Shown here one piece after another: positions 1 to 6,858 of a DNA stretch of 13,492 nt. How positions within the stretch are numbered: position 1 is the stretch's first letter; the number at the start of each line of letters is the position of its first letter. A program made the translations under genes and the position numbers. The stretch covers positions 1-13,492 of the forward strand of contig JAQUOC010000029.1 in NCBI GenBank assembly GCA_028717305.1, written 5' to 3'. The notes below the pieces were generated by a model. It searched no databases and was not told where the DNA came from. It worked only from the letters and a program-made list of their open reading frames with translations. Source of the stretch: Dehalococcoidales bacterium (lineage in GTDB: Bacteria > Chloroflexota > Dehalococcoidia > Dehalococcoidales > UBA5760).

Positions 1-1686
1 GGCCATACGACAAGGTTTCTTAATAGCAGCGGCACCTCCCGGTAGGGGGACATACTCCAGTTGTCCCATCCTACGGAAGGAATCCAAACCAGCAAGCAGG
101 AACTCACCACCCCAGATTGTGCCATCGTTCCCGTACCCGGTACCATCAAGGGCCACTCCGATAACCGGTCTGTTCACCCTATTTTCTGACAGACAGCTTG
201 CGATATGAGCATGATGGTGCTGAACCGGAACCAGACTCAACCCGTATTCTGCACCAATTTGCCGGGCATACTTGGTGCTGAGATACTCGGGGTGCATATC
301 GCAGGCGATCACCCGGGGTTCAACACGAAACAAACCCTTGTATAGCTCAATGGTATTCTCGAAATGCTCCAGGGTCTCCTCATTCTCCATATCGCCGATA
401 TGCTGGCTCAAGAAGGCATGCTCATCCTTGGTCAGGCAGAAGGTGTTCTTTTCCTCGGCACCACAGGCAAGGACCTGCTCCGATTTGAAGGAGAGAAAAA
501 TAGGATAAGGGGCGTAGCCACGAGCTCGTCTTATCGGCCGGGGAACTTCATCCACGAAGTAAACGCTATCGTCATACCTCGAGTAGATATCCCGGTTGTG
601 GAGCAGGAAATAATCGGCAATCCCCTTAAGCCTTACTAAGGCCTCCCCGTTATCCTTAGCAATAGGTTCTTCACTCAGATTACCGCTGGTCATCACCAAC
701 GGCAGGCCGGTTTCACTGAGGAGGAGATGGTGCAGCGGCGTGTAGGGAAGCATCATACCGATATATTTCAGGTTGGGCGCTACTGAAGGGCAGATATCGG
801 ATGAGCTATGCTGCCACCTAAGCAGTACTATCGGGCACTCGGGAGAAGCGAGCAGCCTGCTCTCCCCGGGTGACAGCAGACAGTGTCTGGCCACATCTTC
901 CATATCAGCTACCATGACCGCAAAAGGCTTGGCACCCCGCTTCTTGCGCTTTCTTAACAGGTCTACCGCATCTCTGTTAGTAGCATCACAGGCGAGCTGA
1001 AAGCCACCCAACCCCCGAATTGCCAGTATGTTCCCCCGCTTCAGGAATTTTCCGGCCGCCCTGATGACATCATCGGCAGCAACACGGCAACCGTCACCAT
1101 CAACTATCTCCAGATTAGGACCACAATCGGGACAGGCATTAGGCTGGGCATGAAAGCGCCGGTTGAGCGGATCATCGTACTCTTGCTGGCACCGGGGACA
1201 CATCTTGAACTGGCGCATAGTCGTCCTGGCACGATCATAGGGAATATCCTCAATGATGGTAAAGCGGGGGCCGCAATTAGTACAGTTGGTGAACGGGTAG
1301 CGATAGCGGCGGTCAACCGGGCAGAGCAACTCTCTCCGGCAATCCTCACAGGTGGCAATATCCGGAGAAACCAGCTGGTATTGTCCCGCTTCGCTTTGGC
1401 TGGTCAGAATCTCGAACCCGCTATTACCCCTGGCAGGCAAGAAGGAAACCTCAACCTGCTCGATATGAGCCATGGGAGGAGCTTTTGCTTCGAGGTCAAC
1501 AAGAAAACTCCTTATATTTCTCTCGTTTCCCTCCACCTCGATTTCGACATTCCCCGAAGTGTTACGTACCCAACCCTGCAGACTATGCTGATAGGCCAGC
1601 CGATAGACAAAGGGACGGAAACCAACCCCCTGCACCACCCCCCACACCACAACTCTAGCCGATTTTTTTGCTCTCGCCAGCACCAT
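1..1686 (-). CDS. hypF: Carbamoyltransferase HypF, N-terminal 562 residues (cut by left edge)
   Basis: HypF makes the thiocarbamate on HypE that becomes the cyanide ligands of the [NiFe]-hydrogenase active site. Visible in order: an acylphosphatase domain (VQGVGFRPF at residues 18-26, then GWVRN); two zinc-finger pairs (CEDC and CTNCGPRF, then CPRC and CPDCGP); a YrdC-like domain with TSGNLSEEP; and the start of the Kae1-like domain with LSQHIGD and the metal-site motif VQHHHAHIASC. The frame is open to base 1, ending in LPGGAAAIKKPCRMA. Full HypF is about 750-780 residues, so roughly 200 are missing. I start at the ATG at 1686 because GGAG lies 8-9 bases upstream and the acylphosphatase domain begins soon after. 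It follows metV by 23 bases and is the last visible gene of the hydrogenase operon; other hyp genes may lie beyond the edge. One oddity: the usual Asp of the PGGD motif is Ala here. Identity is certain. Confidence 0.96.
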   Translation of the reverse strand, partial: MVLARAKKSARVVVWGVVQGVGFRPFVYRLAYQHSLQGWVRNTSGNVEIEVEGNERNIRSFLVDLEAKAPPMAHIEQVEVSFLPARGNSGFEILTSQSEAGQYQLVSPDIATCEDCRRELLCPVDRRYRYPFTNCTNCGPRFTIIEDIPYDRARTTMRQFKMCPRCQQEYDDPLNRRFHAQPNACPDCGPNLEIVDGDGCRVAADDVIRAAGKFLKRGNILAIRGLGGFQLACDATNRDAVDLLRKRKKRGAKPFAVMVADMEDVARHCLLSPGESRLLASPECPIVLLRWQHSSSDICPSVAPNLKYIGMMLPYTPLHHLLLSETGLPLVMTSGNLSEEPIAKDNGEALVRLKGIADYFLLHNRDIYSRYDDSVYFVDEVPRPIRRARGYAPYPIFLSFKSEQVLACGAEEKNTFCLTKDEHAFLSQHIGDMENEETLEHFENTIELYKGLFRVEPRVIACDMHPEYLSTKYARQIGAEYGLSLVPVQHHHAHIASCLSENRVNRPVIGVALDGTGYGNDGTIWGGEFLLAGLDSFRRMGQLEYVPLPGGAAAIKKPCRMA

Positions 1687-1709
1687 CCACCCGTTCTCCA
1701 ATTAATATA

Positions 1710-2351
1710 CTAAGTGGGAATCTTCCAACCGGTTAGCTGATAATCCCGGGGCGGACGATATCCCTTAAGCAGGTCCAGCTTTCCCTGTCTCTTCAGAATA
1801 TTATAGATCAGAACCCAGGCGCAGTCTTTTTCCGGACTGAGTTCGCATTTATCGTCTTTAGCTCCGCCGCAGGCACCGTTGAGCAACCCTTTGGGGCAAC
1901 GGGCTACCGGACAGATTCCGCCGGTCACAGCAAGGAGACAATCGCCACAACCAGCGCATCTCATTTCCAGAATACCGTCATCCCTGTCTTCGGCACCCAT
2001 AAAGTGCGTATTCTGAGCGGGAAAAACAGGAAGCTCGGGGAAAACTTTAGCCAGGGTCTGCACGCCCAGTCCACAGGCTAAAGAGAGCACCGCCTCCGCA
2101 TTCCCTATTTGAGGCTTGAGCACCGATGCCGCCATATAATCATCACACTGCTTCCCCACCGTAGTCATCTTAAAATTAAAAACCTTACCTCTTGATTTTC
2201 CCGCGAGGTCAAGTAGCTGGCTCAGCGTACTGGCTTCCCTCAAGCCTCTCGGCGGCTGGTTACAGCCATCACAACCCACGACCAGAATATCGGAATAGGG
2301 TAAAATAAAGCCCAGCACTTCATCCAGAGGTTTTAGTGTTGTTACTATCAT
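1710..2351 (-). CDS. metV: MetV-like protein (methylenetetrahydrofolate reductase C-terminal domain family)
   Basis: A 213-residue, cysteine-rich protein of the family often annotated as methylenetetrahydrofolate reductase C-terminal. In acetogens MetV partners MetF and helps carry electrons to it. Seen: GCDGCNQPPRG at 26-36, a Cys cluster RCAGCGDC at 131-138, CPVARCPKG at 147-155, and the family signature CGG...CE...CAW at 161-179, which suggests Fe-S or zinc binding. There is no MetF TIM barrel in this gene or elsewhere in the window. Its ATG abuts the stop codon of the upstream fusion gene with no gap, and AAGGAG lies inside the end of that gene, so translation is probably coupled. That points to a complex with the fusion protein (inference). 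The family call is strong; the substrate and partner are not shown by the sequence. Confidence 0.85.
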   Translation of the reverse strand: MIVTTLKPLDEVLGFILPYSDILVVGCDGCNQPPRGLREASTLSQLLDLAGKSRGKVFNFKMTTVGKQCDDYMAASVLKPQIGNAEAVLSLACGLGVQTLAKVFPELPVFPAQNTHFMGAEDRDDGILEMRCAGCGDCLLAVTGGICPVARCPKGLLNGACGGAKDDKCELSPEKDCAWVLIYNILKRQGKLDLLKGYRPPRDYQLTGWKIPT

Positions 2352-4535
2352 CTATCTACTCTCCTTCGACCCGATAGACTCTATTTTCCGGTTAAACCGC
2401 TCCAGCTCTCGGTCAAACTCCTCCTGATGACGGGGAGTCACCGTGCAAAAGCCAACCCTGTCTTGAAGACCTATCTGGCTCAGTCTATTATCCAGAGCCT
2501 CAATCGAGCGCTGCGCCTCCCGGCTCCCTGTCTGACGATGGCAGTCCTCTTCGGGACAGGCTATTATCAAGATTCCACCGAATCCCTGCTGTAAAGCCTC
2601 CAGAATGTGAATACCCTCAACCCGGGCGGCACAGGGCACGTCAATAATACCTACATTCGGGTTAATCTTCTTATCAAGGTGCGGTAATACCGTCCATTGA
2701 CACAGGAATACCAAAATCCCCGGCCTTTTCATCTCCGAGACCGCCTCAGTAATCGCACCGGAGATACGCGCTCTCTCCCAGTTTTCAAGCTCTATCGCCA
2801 TAGCCGGACAAACGGCAGCACATAAGCCGCAGCCCCGGCAGAGGGTCATATCAAAGCTGACCCCATGCGGGCTCCTGAAGGAAATGGCATCGCAAGGGCA
2901 GTAATAAGCACAGTCGCCACAGTTAATACACAACTCTTCGTCATATGTAATCCCCGGTAGCACCGGCTGGAGTCCTGCGGCAACACACCCCTTGCAGCTC
3001 TTACAAGGGCCGCAACAGAGGCATCTCCTCGCCTCCTCTACCACCTGCTCCAGTGTAAACGCTTCCTCAAAGGGCTCAAAATTAAGCCTTTCCTCTGCGG
3101 GTACCCATACCAGTGGCGGCTGAGGCTTATAATAAGCGTTACTCAGGACAGGCGCATCCTGATACTCCTTCTTTCGTCCCGCCGTTAGATTCTCACCCCT
3201 GATATAACGGTCGATGGACTCAGCCGCATTCAGTCCATCCCACATCGCTTCCGCAGCAAATCCTATCCTCCTCACGTCACCACCGATGAAGACACCCTCC
3301 TTAAGGTTACTCATCAGGGTGATTTCATCAACTTCAAGCTTCCCACCCTCACCCAGCAAACCCTCCTGCTCATAGACAGTCCGGTCTTGTTCCTGACCGA
3401 TGGTAACCAGCAGCACATCACCATCAAGGTAAACCACGTCATCATGGTCGAACCTGGGATTGAACCCGCCGTCCTCATCAAATACCGAGGTGCACCGGGG
3501 GCACTTTATCTTCCTAAACTTGCCACTTTCGCCGATTATCTCGACTACGCCCCTGGAATAGACTACCCTTATCCCTTCCTGGGTAGCTCCTTCTACTTCA
3601 TCCTCATCGGCAGGGATGCCATTCCTGGAGGACCTGTCTTCGTTCTCTAAGCAGACCAGGGTTACTTCGCCACCCAGCCTCCGGGCAGTGCGGGCGACAT
3701 CAAAGGCGACATTACCCCCACCGACGACAATCACCTTCTTACTCCGGTAGAATCTTGGAGATGCTATACCCTGATTTACCTCATAAAGCAGGTTCAACCC
3801 GAACGTAACTCCCTCCAGATCGACATTGTCAACCGGTTTACCATCAATGGTAAGAAGCCGGCCAACCGGGGTGCCGGTAGCCAGAAATATAGCCTGGTAA
3901 CCTTCTTTCTTAATGTCGTCAAGCCTTTTGCCGACGCCTCCTATCTCAGCGCCAAGCCTGACCTCAATATGGGCAATCCGGAGCAGACTGCTGATGACAG
4001 AATCAATAACACCCCTAGGAATACGGTAGCGCGGGATTAACCTAAGGGCACCGCCCAACTCGCGGCTTCTCTCCAGTATGGTAACCCGATACCCCCTTTT
4101 GCTCAGTTCGTAGGCACACATCAAACCTCCGGGTCCGCTTCCGATGACAGCCACCTTTTCCTTATCCGGAGTGGGCAGGGTTGGTGCGGTATCAAGATAC
4201 TTGAGGTAACGGTCGGCAACGAGTCGCACCAGCATCCTCCGCCTTACGGCACCGGTCTCATCCCTGTAATTACACTGTCTCTCACAGAGACCGCAAATAT
4301 AACTACAGACCGGGAAAAGGGGGTTCTTTTCATAGATTTCATCACCAATCTTAATTATCTGACGGGCGGCTTCTTCAGGATCCAGAGGCAACAAAGCAAG
4401 CATGGCATGGCTGCGCTGGATATCTTCGCCAAGAGGACATGCTATCTGGCAGGGGGCCAGGTATACCTTCCCCTCGGCACCACGACTCACTTCTTCAACC
4501 CGTGCCGAGTCTTCTTGAGGAACTAATTCGCTCAT
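2352..4535 (-). CDS. GltD/NfnB-like flavoprotein fused to two ferredoxin motifs and an MvhD/FlpD-like domain
   Basis: A 727-residue cytoplasmic electron-transfer fusion. Residues 25-110 form a GltD-type N-terminal Fe-S domain (C29, C33, C77, C81, C84, C88). A Rossmann FAD site GSGPGG is at 132-137, a second nucleotide-binding site GGGNVAFD (NAD(P)H) at 272-279, and the closing flavin motif IGGD at 417-420. A cysteine string CLCCGPCKSCKGC spans 505-517. Two [4Fe-4S] motifs follow: CINCGDCAYYCP at 536-547 and CRGCGLCAAVCP at 566-577. The last 120 residues resemble MvhD/FlpD, the [2Fe-2S] subunit linking Mvh hydrogenase to heterodisulfide reductase: FLCQWT, DVPCAARV and ACPEEDCH. In MvhD the first motif is usually CxxC; here its second Cys is Thr615. 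In context it probably takes electrons from the hydrogenase and exchanges them with NAD(P)(H), ferredoxin or MetV (inference). GGAGAAGG lies upstream of the ATG. A CPRC pair at 345-348 sits within the flavoprotein part. Confidence 0.9.
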   Translation of the reverse strand: MSELVPQEDSARVEEVSRGAEGKVYLAPCQIACPLGEDIQRSHAMLALLPLDPEEAARQIIKIGDEIYEKNPLFPVCSYICGLCERQCNYRDETGAVRRRMLVRLVADRYLKYLDTAPTLPTPDKEKVAVIGSGPGGLMCAYELSKRGYRVTILERSRELGGALRLIPRYRIPRGVIDSVISSLLRIAHIEVRLGAEIGGVGKRLDDIKKEGYQAIFLATGTPVGRLLTIDGKPVDNVDLEGVTFGLNLLYEVNQGIASPRFYRSKKVIVVGGGNVAFDVARTARRLGGEVTLVCLENEDRSSRNGIPADEDEVEGATQEGIRVVYSRGVVEIIGESGKFRKIKCPRCTSVFDEDGGFNPRFDHDDVVYLDGDVLLVTIGQEQDRTVYEQEGLLGEGGKLEVDEITLMSNLKEGVFIGGDVRRIGFAAEAMWDGLNAAESIDRYIRGENLTAGRKKEYQDAPVLSNAYYKPQPPLVWVPAEERLNFEPFEEAFTLEQVVEEARRCLCCGPCKSCKGCVAAGLQPVLPGITYDEELCINCGDCAYYCPCDAISFRSPHGVSFDMTLCRGCGLCAAVCPAMAIELENWERARISGAITEAVSEMKRPGILVFLCQWTVLPHLDKKINPNVGIIDVPCAARVEGIHILEALQQGFGGILIIACPEEDCHRQTGSREAQRSIEALDNRLSQIGLQDRVGFCTVTPRHQEEFDRELERFNRKIESIGSKESR

Positions 4536-4668
4536 CTGTTTTCAGCCTTCTCCGAAAAGTGACATCTCACAAATACCAGATACGACTTCAGGGATAGAGA
4601 GTTTACCTCACCGCCCGGCGACCACGAAACGGCTTGTCATCACCGGGATTATCCATCTCCGAGATCGC

Positions 4669-5118
4669 TCACAGCTTTTCCTCTACTATTATTCGTTCGA
4701 CAATAGATGGTATCTTTTCCGCCACTTCCTTGGTACACCCCTCGGAAAAGCATGAGTTATCCCTTACCTCAACAGCATAAATACTGACGGACTCAGGCAT
4801 TTTGCACCCCAGGCTTCTGCCGACCTCGAAGGCAGTGGCAACATCCATACTATGGGCAGAAGAGGGACCGGCAGCCTTATCGAGATCCTCCAGACTAAGT
4901 TTGTATAGATCGCCCGGTCGCCCTTGCCCCGTCTTGATAGAATCAATGATGATGAGCTTATCGTAACCCGCTACATAATCAATGAGAACAACGGCAGCCT
5001 CATTGGTTTCCTCGATTTTCAAGCCGGGTATTGCCCCCTTGAGCCGGCGGGCAATCTCAATACCCACTCCATCATCGGTGAGAATCGGGTTCCCTATACC
5101 CAGAATGAGTGCCTCCAT
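4669..5118 (-). CDS. Hydrogenase maturation protease (M52/HycI family)
   Basis: Nickel-dependent endopeptidase that trims the C-terminal tail of the hydrogenase large subunit after nickel insertion. With the ATG at 5118 it is 149 residues, the usual size. It opens with GIGNPILTDDGVG and has the family's metal-binding residues: Asp16, Asp59 (IIIDS) and His89 (SAHSMD). An ATG at 5190 is in frame and would add 24 residues, but would overlap the NifU-like gene by 56 bases and precede the conserved start, so I prefer 5118, which has GGGGGA and AGGAG just upstream. It begins 16 bases after the nifU-like stop. Its target is almost certainly the large subunit encoded two genes upstream, which carries a 26-residue tail after its final His ligand. 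After the TGA stop the frame stays open for 21 more codons, which I treat as untranslated. Confidence 0.92.
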   Translation of the reverse strand: MEALILGIGNPILTDDGVGIEIARRLKGAIPGLKIEETNEAAVVLIDYVAGYDKLIIIDSIKTGQGRPGDLYKLSLEDLDKAAGPSSAHSMDVATAFEVGRSLGCKMPESVSIYAVEVRDNSCFSEGCTKEVAEKIPSIVERIIVEEKL

Positions 5119-5134
5119 CTCCTGTCCCCCGTTT

Positions 5135-5353
5135 TCAGACAGCAACAACCTCTTTAACCTCAGGCACTCTCTCCTTAAGGAGCCGTTCAATACCCTGTTT
5201 CAGTGTCATCTTCGACATCGGACAGCCGCTGCAGGCACCCTTCAGTCTCACCTTCACCACGCCTTCGGTCACTTCTACCAGCTCGACATCACCACCGTCT
5301 GCCTGCAGAGCCGGCCTTATCTTCTCCAGAACAGCCTCTACCTTTTCCTTCAT
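5135..5353 (-). CDS. NifU C-terminal-domain (Nfu-type) iron-sulfur scaffold protein
   Basis: A 72-residue protein consisting only of the Nfu domain: a helix, then ADGGDVELV (18-26), then the cluster-binding CxxC as GACSGCP (C41, C44). Nfu proteins assemble or carry [4Fe-4S] clusters to client proteins. An excellent Shine-Dalgarno (AAAGGAGGG) precedes the ATG. It lies 35 bases after the hydrogenase large-subunit gene and 16 bases before the maturation protease. Its position suggests that it serves the unusually cluster-rich proteins of this operon, namely the small subunit and the flavo-Fe-S fusion (inference). The family is clear; dedication to the hydrogenase is not proven. Confidence 0.93.
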   Translation of the reverse strand: MKEKVEAVLEKIRPALQADGGDVELVEVTEGVVKVRLKGACSGCPMSKMTLKQGIERLLKERVPEVKEVVAV

Positions 5354-5388
5354 AGGATACCCTCCTTTATTTTAATAAATCTACACAT

Positions 5389-6849
5389 TTATCCTCTCTT
5401 AATACTCTTTTTCAGCTTACCGTCAGATCCGTAGATGCTCACCTCGAGCGGCATTCCTCCGGGAAGGGAATGGGTAGCGCAAGCATAGCAGGGATCATAA
5501 GCCCGGAAAGCCATCTCGATCATATTGAGAATCCCATCAGGTACCTTGCCATCCTTTATCAGGGATTTGGCTGCCTTTTCAACCGACATATTAATAGCTG
5601 CAGCGTTATTCTGCGTGGCGACAATCAGGTTGACTCTGGTAAGAATCCCTCTGTCATCTGTCTGATAATGGTGAATGAGAGTTCCTCTTGGCGCTTCGAT
5701 AACACCCACTCCTTCCTTAGGCGTCTGGCTAGGCCGGTTTACAATATCAGGAGAAAGAATTTCCGGGTCACGGGCAAGCTCTACCACTCGCTCCGAGGCA
5801 TACAGTGCTTCCACCAGCCGAGCCCAGTGGAAAGCAAGGGTACTGTGTACCGGTTTTCCTCCCAGTACGGAGACCATCCTCTGGTAGGCTTTCTGTGCCA
5901 GCGGAGTGGCCATACCATCGGAGACATTGAGACGGGCCAGGGGAGCAACACGGAAAACACCGCTCTCCTCCCCGTCGACAAATCCCTGCCAACCTATCTT
6001 CTTAAGGTAGGAGAAGCGGACGTAGGTCCAGGGCTCGACATGCTCAGCGATATGATCAAGATAATCCCGGCCATTGAATCTGGCGAACTCCTTGCCGCCG
6101 GGGTCAACCACTCTTATCATGCCATCGTAGAAGTTTACCTTATTATTCTTGTCCACCATTCCCATATAATACGTCCTATGCGAGTAAACATCACCGGAAA
6201 CCAGGTCGATGTAGTCCTTGTTCTTCAGTACGATGTCATCAAAAAGACCCAGGGCAAATTTGCAGAACTCCACACTATACTCCCCGGCCTCCAGGATGGT
6301 CTTCCGCTCATCCTTACTGATACCCTTGGACACCCCTCCGGGCAGCGCACAGGAGGGCATCACCGGCTTACCCCCGATTATTCTCAAGATATTCCTCATC
6401 CCTTTGCGCATCCGGATTACCTTACCACCGGCCTCCAGTCCCGCCCGGGCAATGACCCCCAGGATATTTCTCTCCCCGGATGGCGCCTGTGGGCCGACAA
6501 CAAAGTCAGGCCCACCCAAAAAGAAGAAGTGCAGCATGTGATCCTCAGCCTGAAAGGCATTGTACATCAACTCTCTTATCTTCTTCGCTGCGGGAGGAGG
6601 ATCGACCTTGAATAAATCATCCAGGGCCTTGGCCGATGCCATATGGTGAGCGGTAGGACAGACACCACAGATCATGGTGGTTATCCGTGGCATCTCCTCG
6701 GCTGGTCTACCTACGCAAAAGCTTTCGAAACCACGAAGCTCAGGAACCTGCAGACAGGCCCGCTCACAGCCGCCTTGATCATCAAGGAATATCTCTATCT
6801 TCCCGTGTCCTTCAAGCCGAGTTATCGGATCAATTGTTATCTTCTTCAC
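5389..6849 (-). CDS. mvhA: [NiFe]-hydrogenase large (catalytic) subunit, group 3 Mvh/Frh-like
   Basis: Carries the Ni-Fe active site that splits or makes H2. The four nickel-binding cysteines are present: C61 and C64 in ICGVCPTAHH, and C454 and C457 in DPCYACATH, which ends at His460. After His460 there is a 26-residue tail, the part normally removed by a maturation protease; a matching protease is encoded downstream. Length is 486 residues. There is no signal peptide or membrane segment, so the enzyme should be cytoplasmic. The first codon is GTG (6849-6847), nine bases after the small-subunit stop, with AGAGGTAGGG upstream. The MvhD-like domain encoded downstream favours the F420-non-reducing Mvh (3c) type over F420-reducing Frh (3a), but no FrhB is present or absent beyond the window to settle it; the tail itself resembles FrhA. 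Confident on hydrogenase, less on subgroup. Confidence 0.96.
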   Translation of the reverse strand: MKKITIDPITRLEGHGKIEIFLDDQGGCERACLQVPELRGFESFCVGRPAEEMPRITTMICGVCPTAHHMASAKALDDLFKVDPPPAAKKIRELMYNAFQAEDHMLHFFFLGGPDFVVGPQAPSGERNILGVIARAGLEAGGKVIRMRKGMRNILRIIGGKPVMPSCALPGGVSKGISKDERKTILEAGEYSVEFCKFALGLFDDIVLKNKDYIDLVSGDVYSHRTYYMGMVDKNNKVNFYDGMIRVVDPGGKEFARFNGRDYLDHIAEHVEPWTYVRFSYLKKIGWQGFVDGEESGVFRVAPLARLNVSDGMATPLAQKAYQRMVSVLGGKPVHSTLAFHWARLVEALYASERVVELARDPEILSPDIVNRPSQTPKEGVGVIEAPRGTLIHHYQTDDRGILTRVNLIVATQNNAAAINMSVEKAAKSLIKDGKVPDGILNMIEMAFRAYDPCYACATHSLPGGMPLEVSIYGSDGKLKKSIKRG

Positions 6850-6858
6850 ATTACTACC

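Noticed and set aside
1150..1713. A 187-codon plus-strand frame at the 5' end of hypF
   Set aside because: It is antisense to the HypF zinc-finger and acylphosphatase region, which is fully motif-supported on the minus strand.
4603..4656. A 17-codon separate micro-gene starting at the ATG at 4656
   Set aside because: GGAG abuts the ATG without room for ribosome binding, and the frame is simply the continuation of the protease frame after its stop.
5119..5190. A 24-residue N-terminal extension of the maturation protease from the ATG at 5190
   Set aside because: It would overlap the Nfu gene by 56 bases and precede the conserved GIGN start of the family; the ATG at 5118 fits both spacing and family length.
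5470..6615. A 381-codon open frame on the plus strand opposite the hydrogenase large subunit
   Set aside because: The minus-strand frame has every [NiFe] large-subunit motif and operon spacing; the plus-strand translation shows no recognisable domain and is a shadow.
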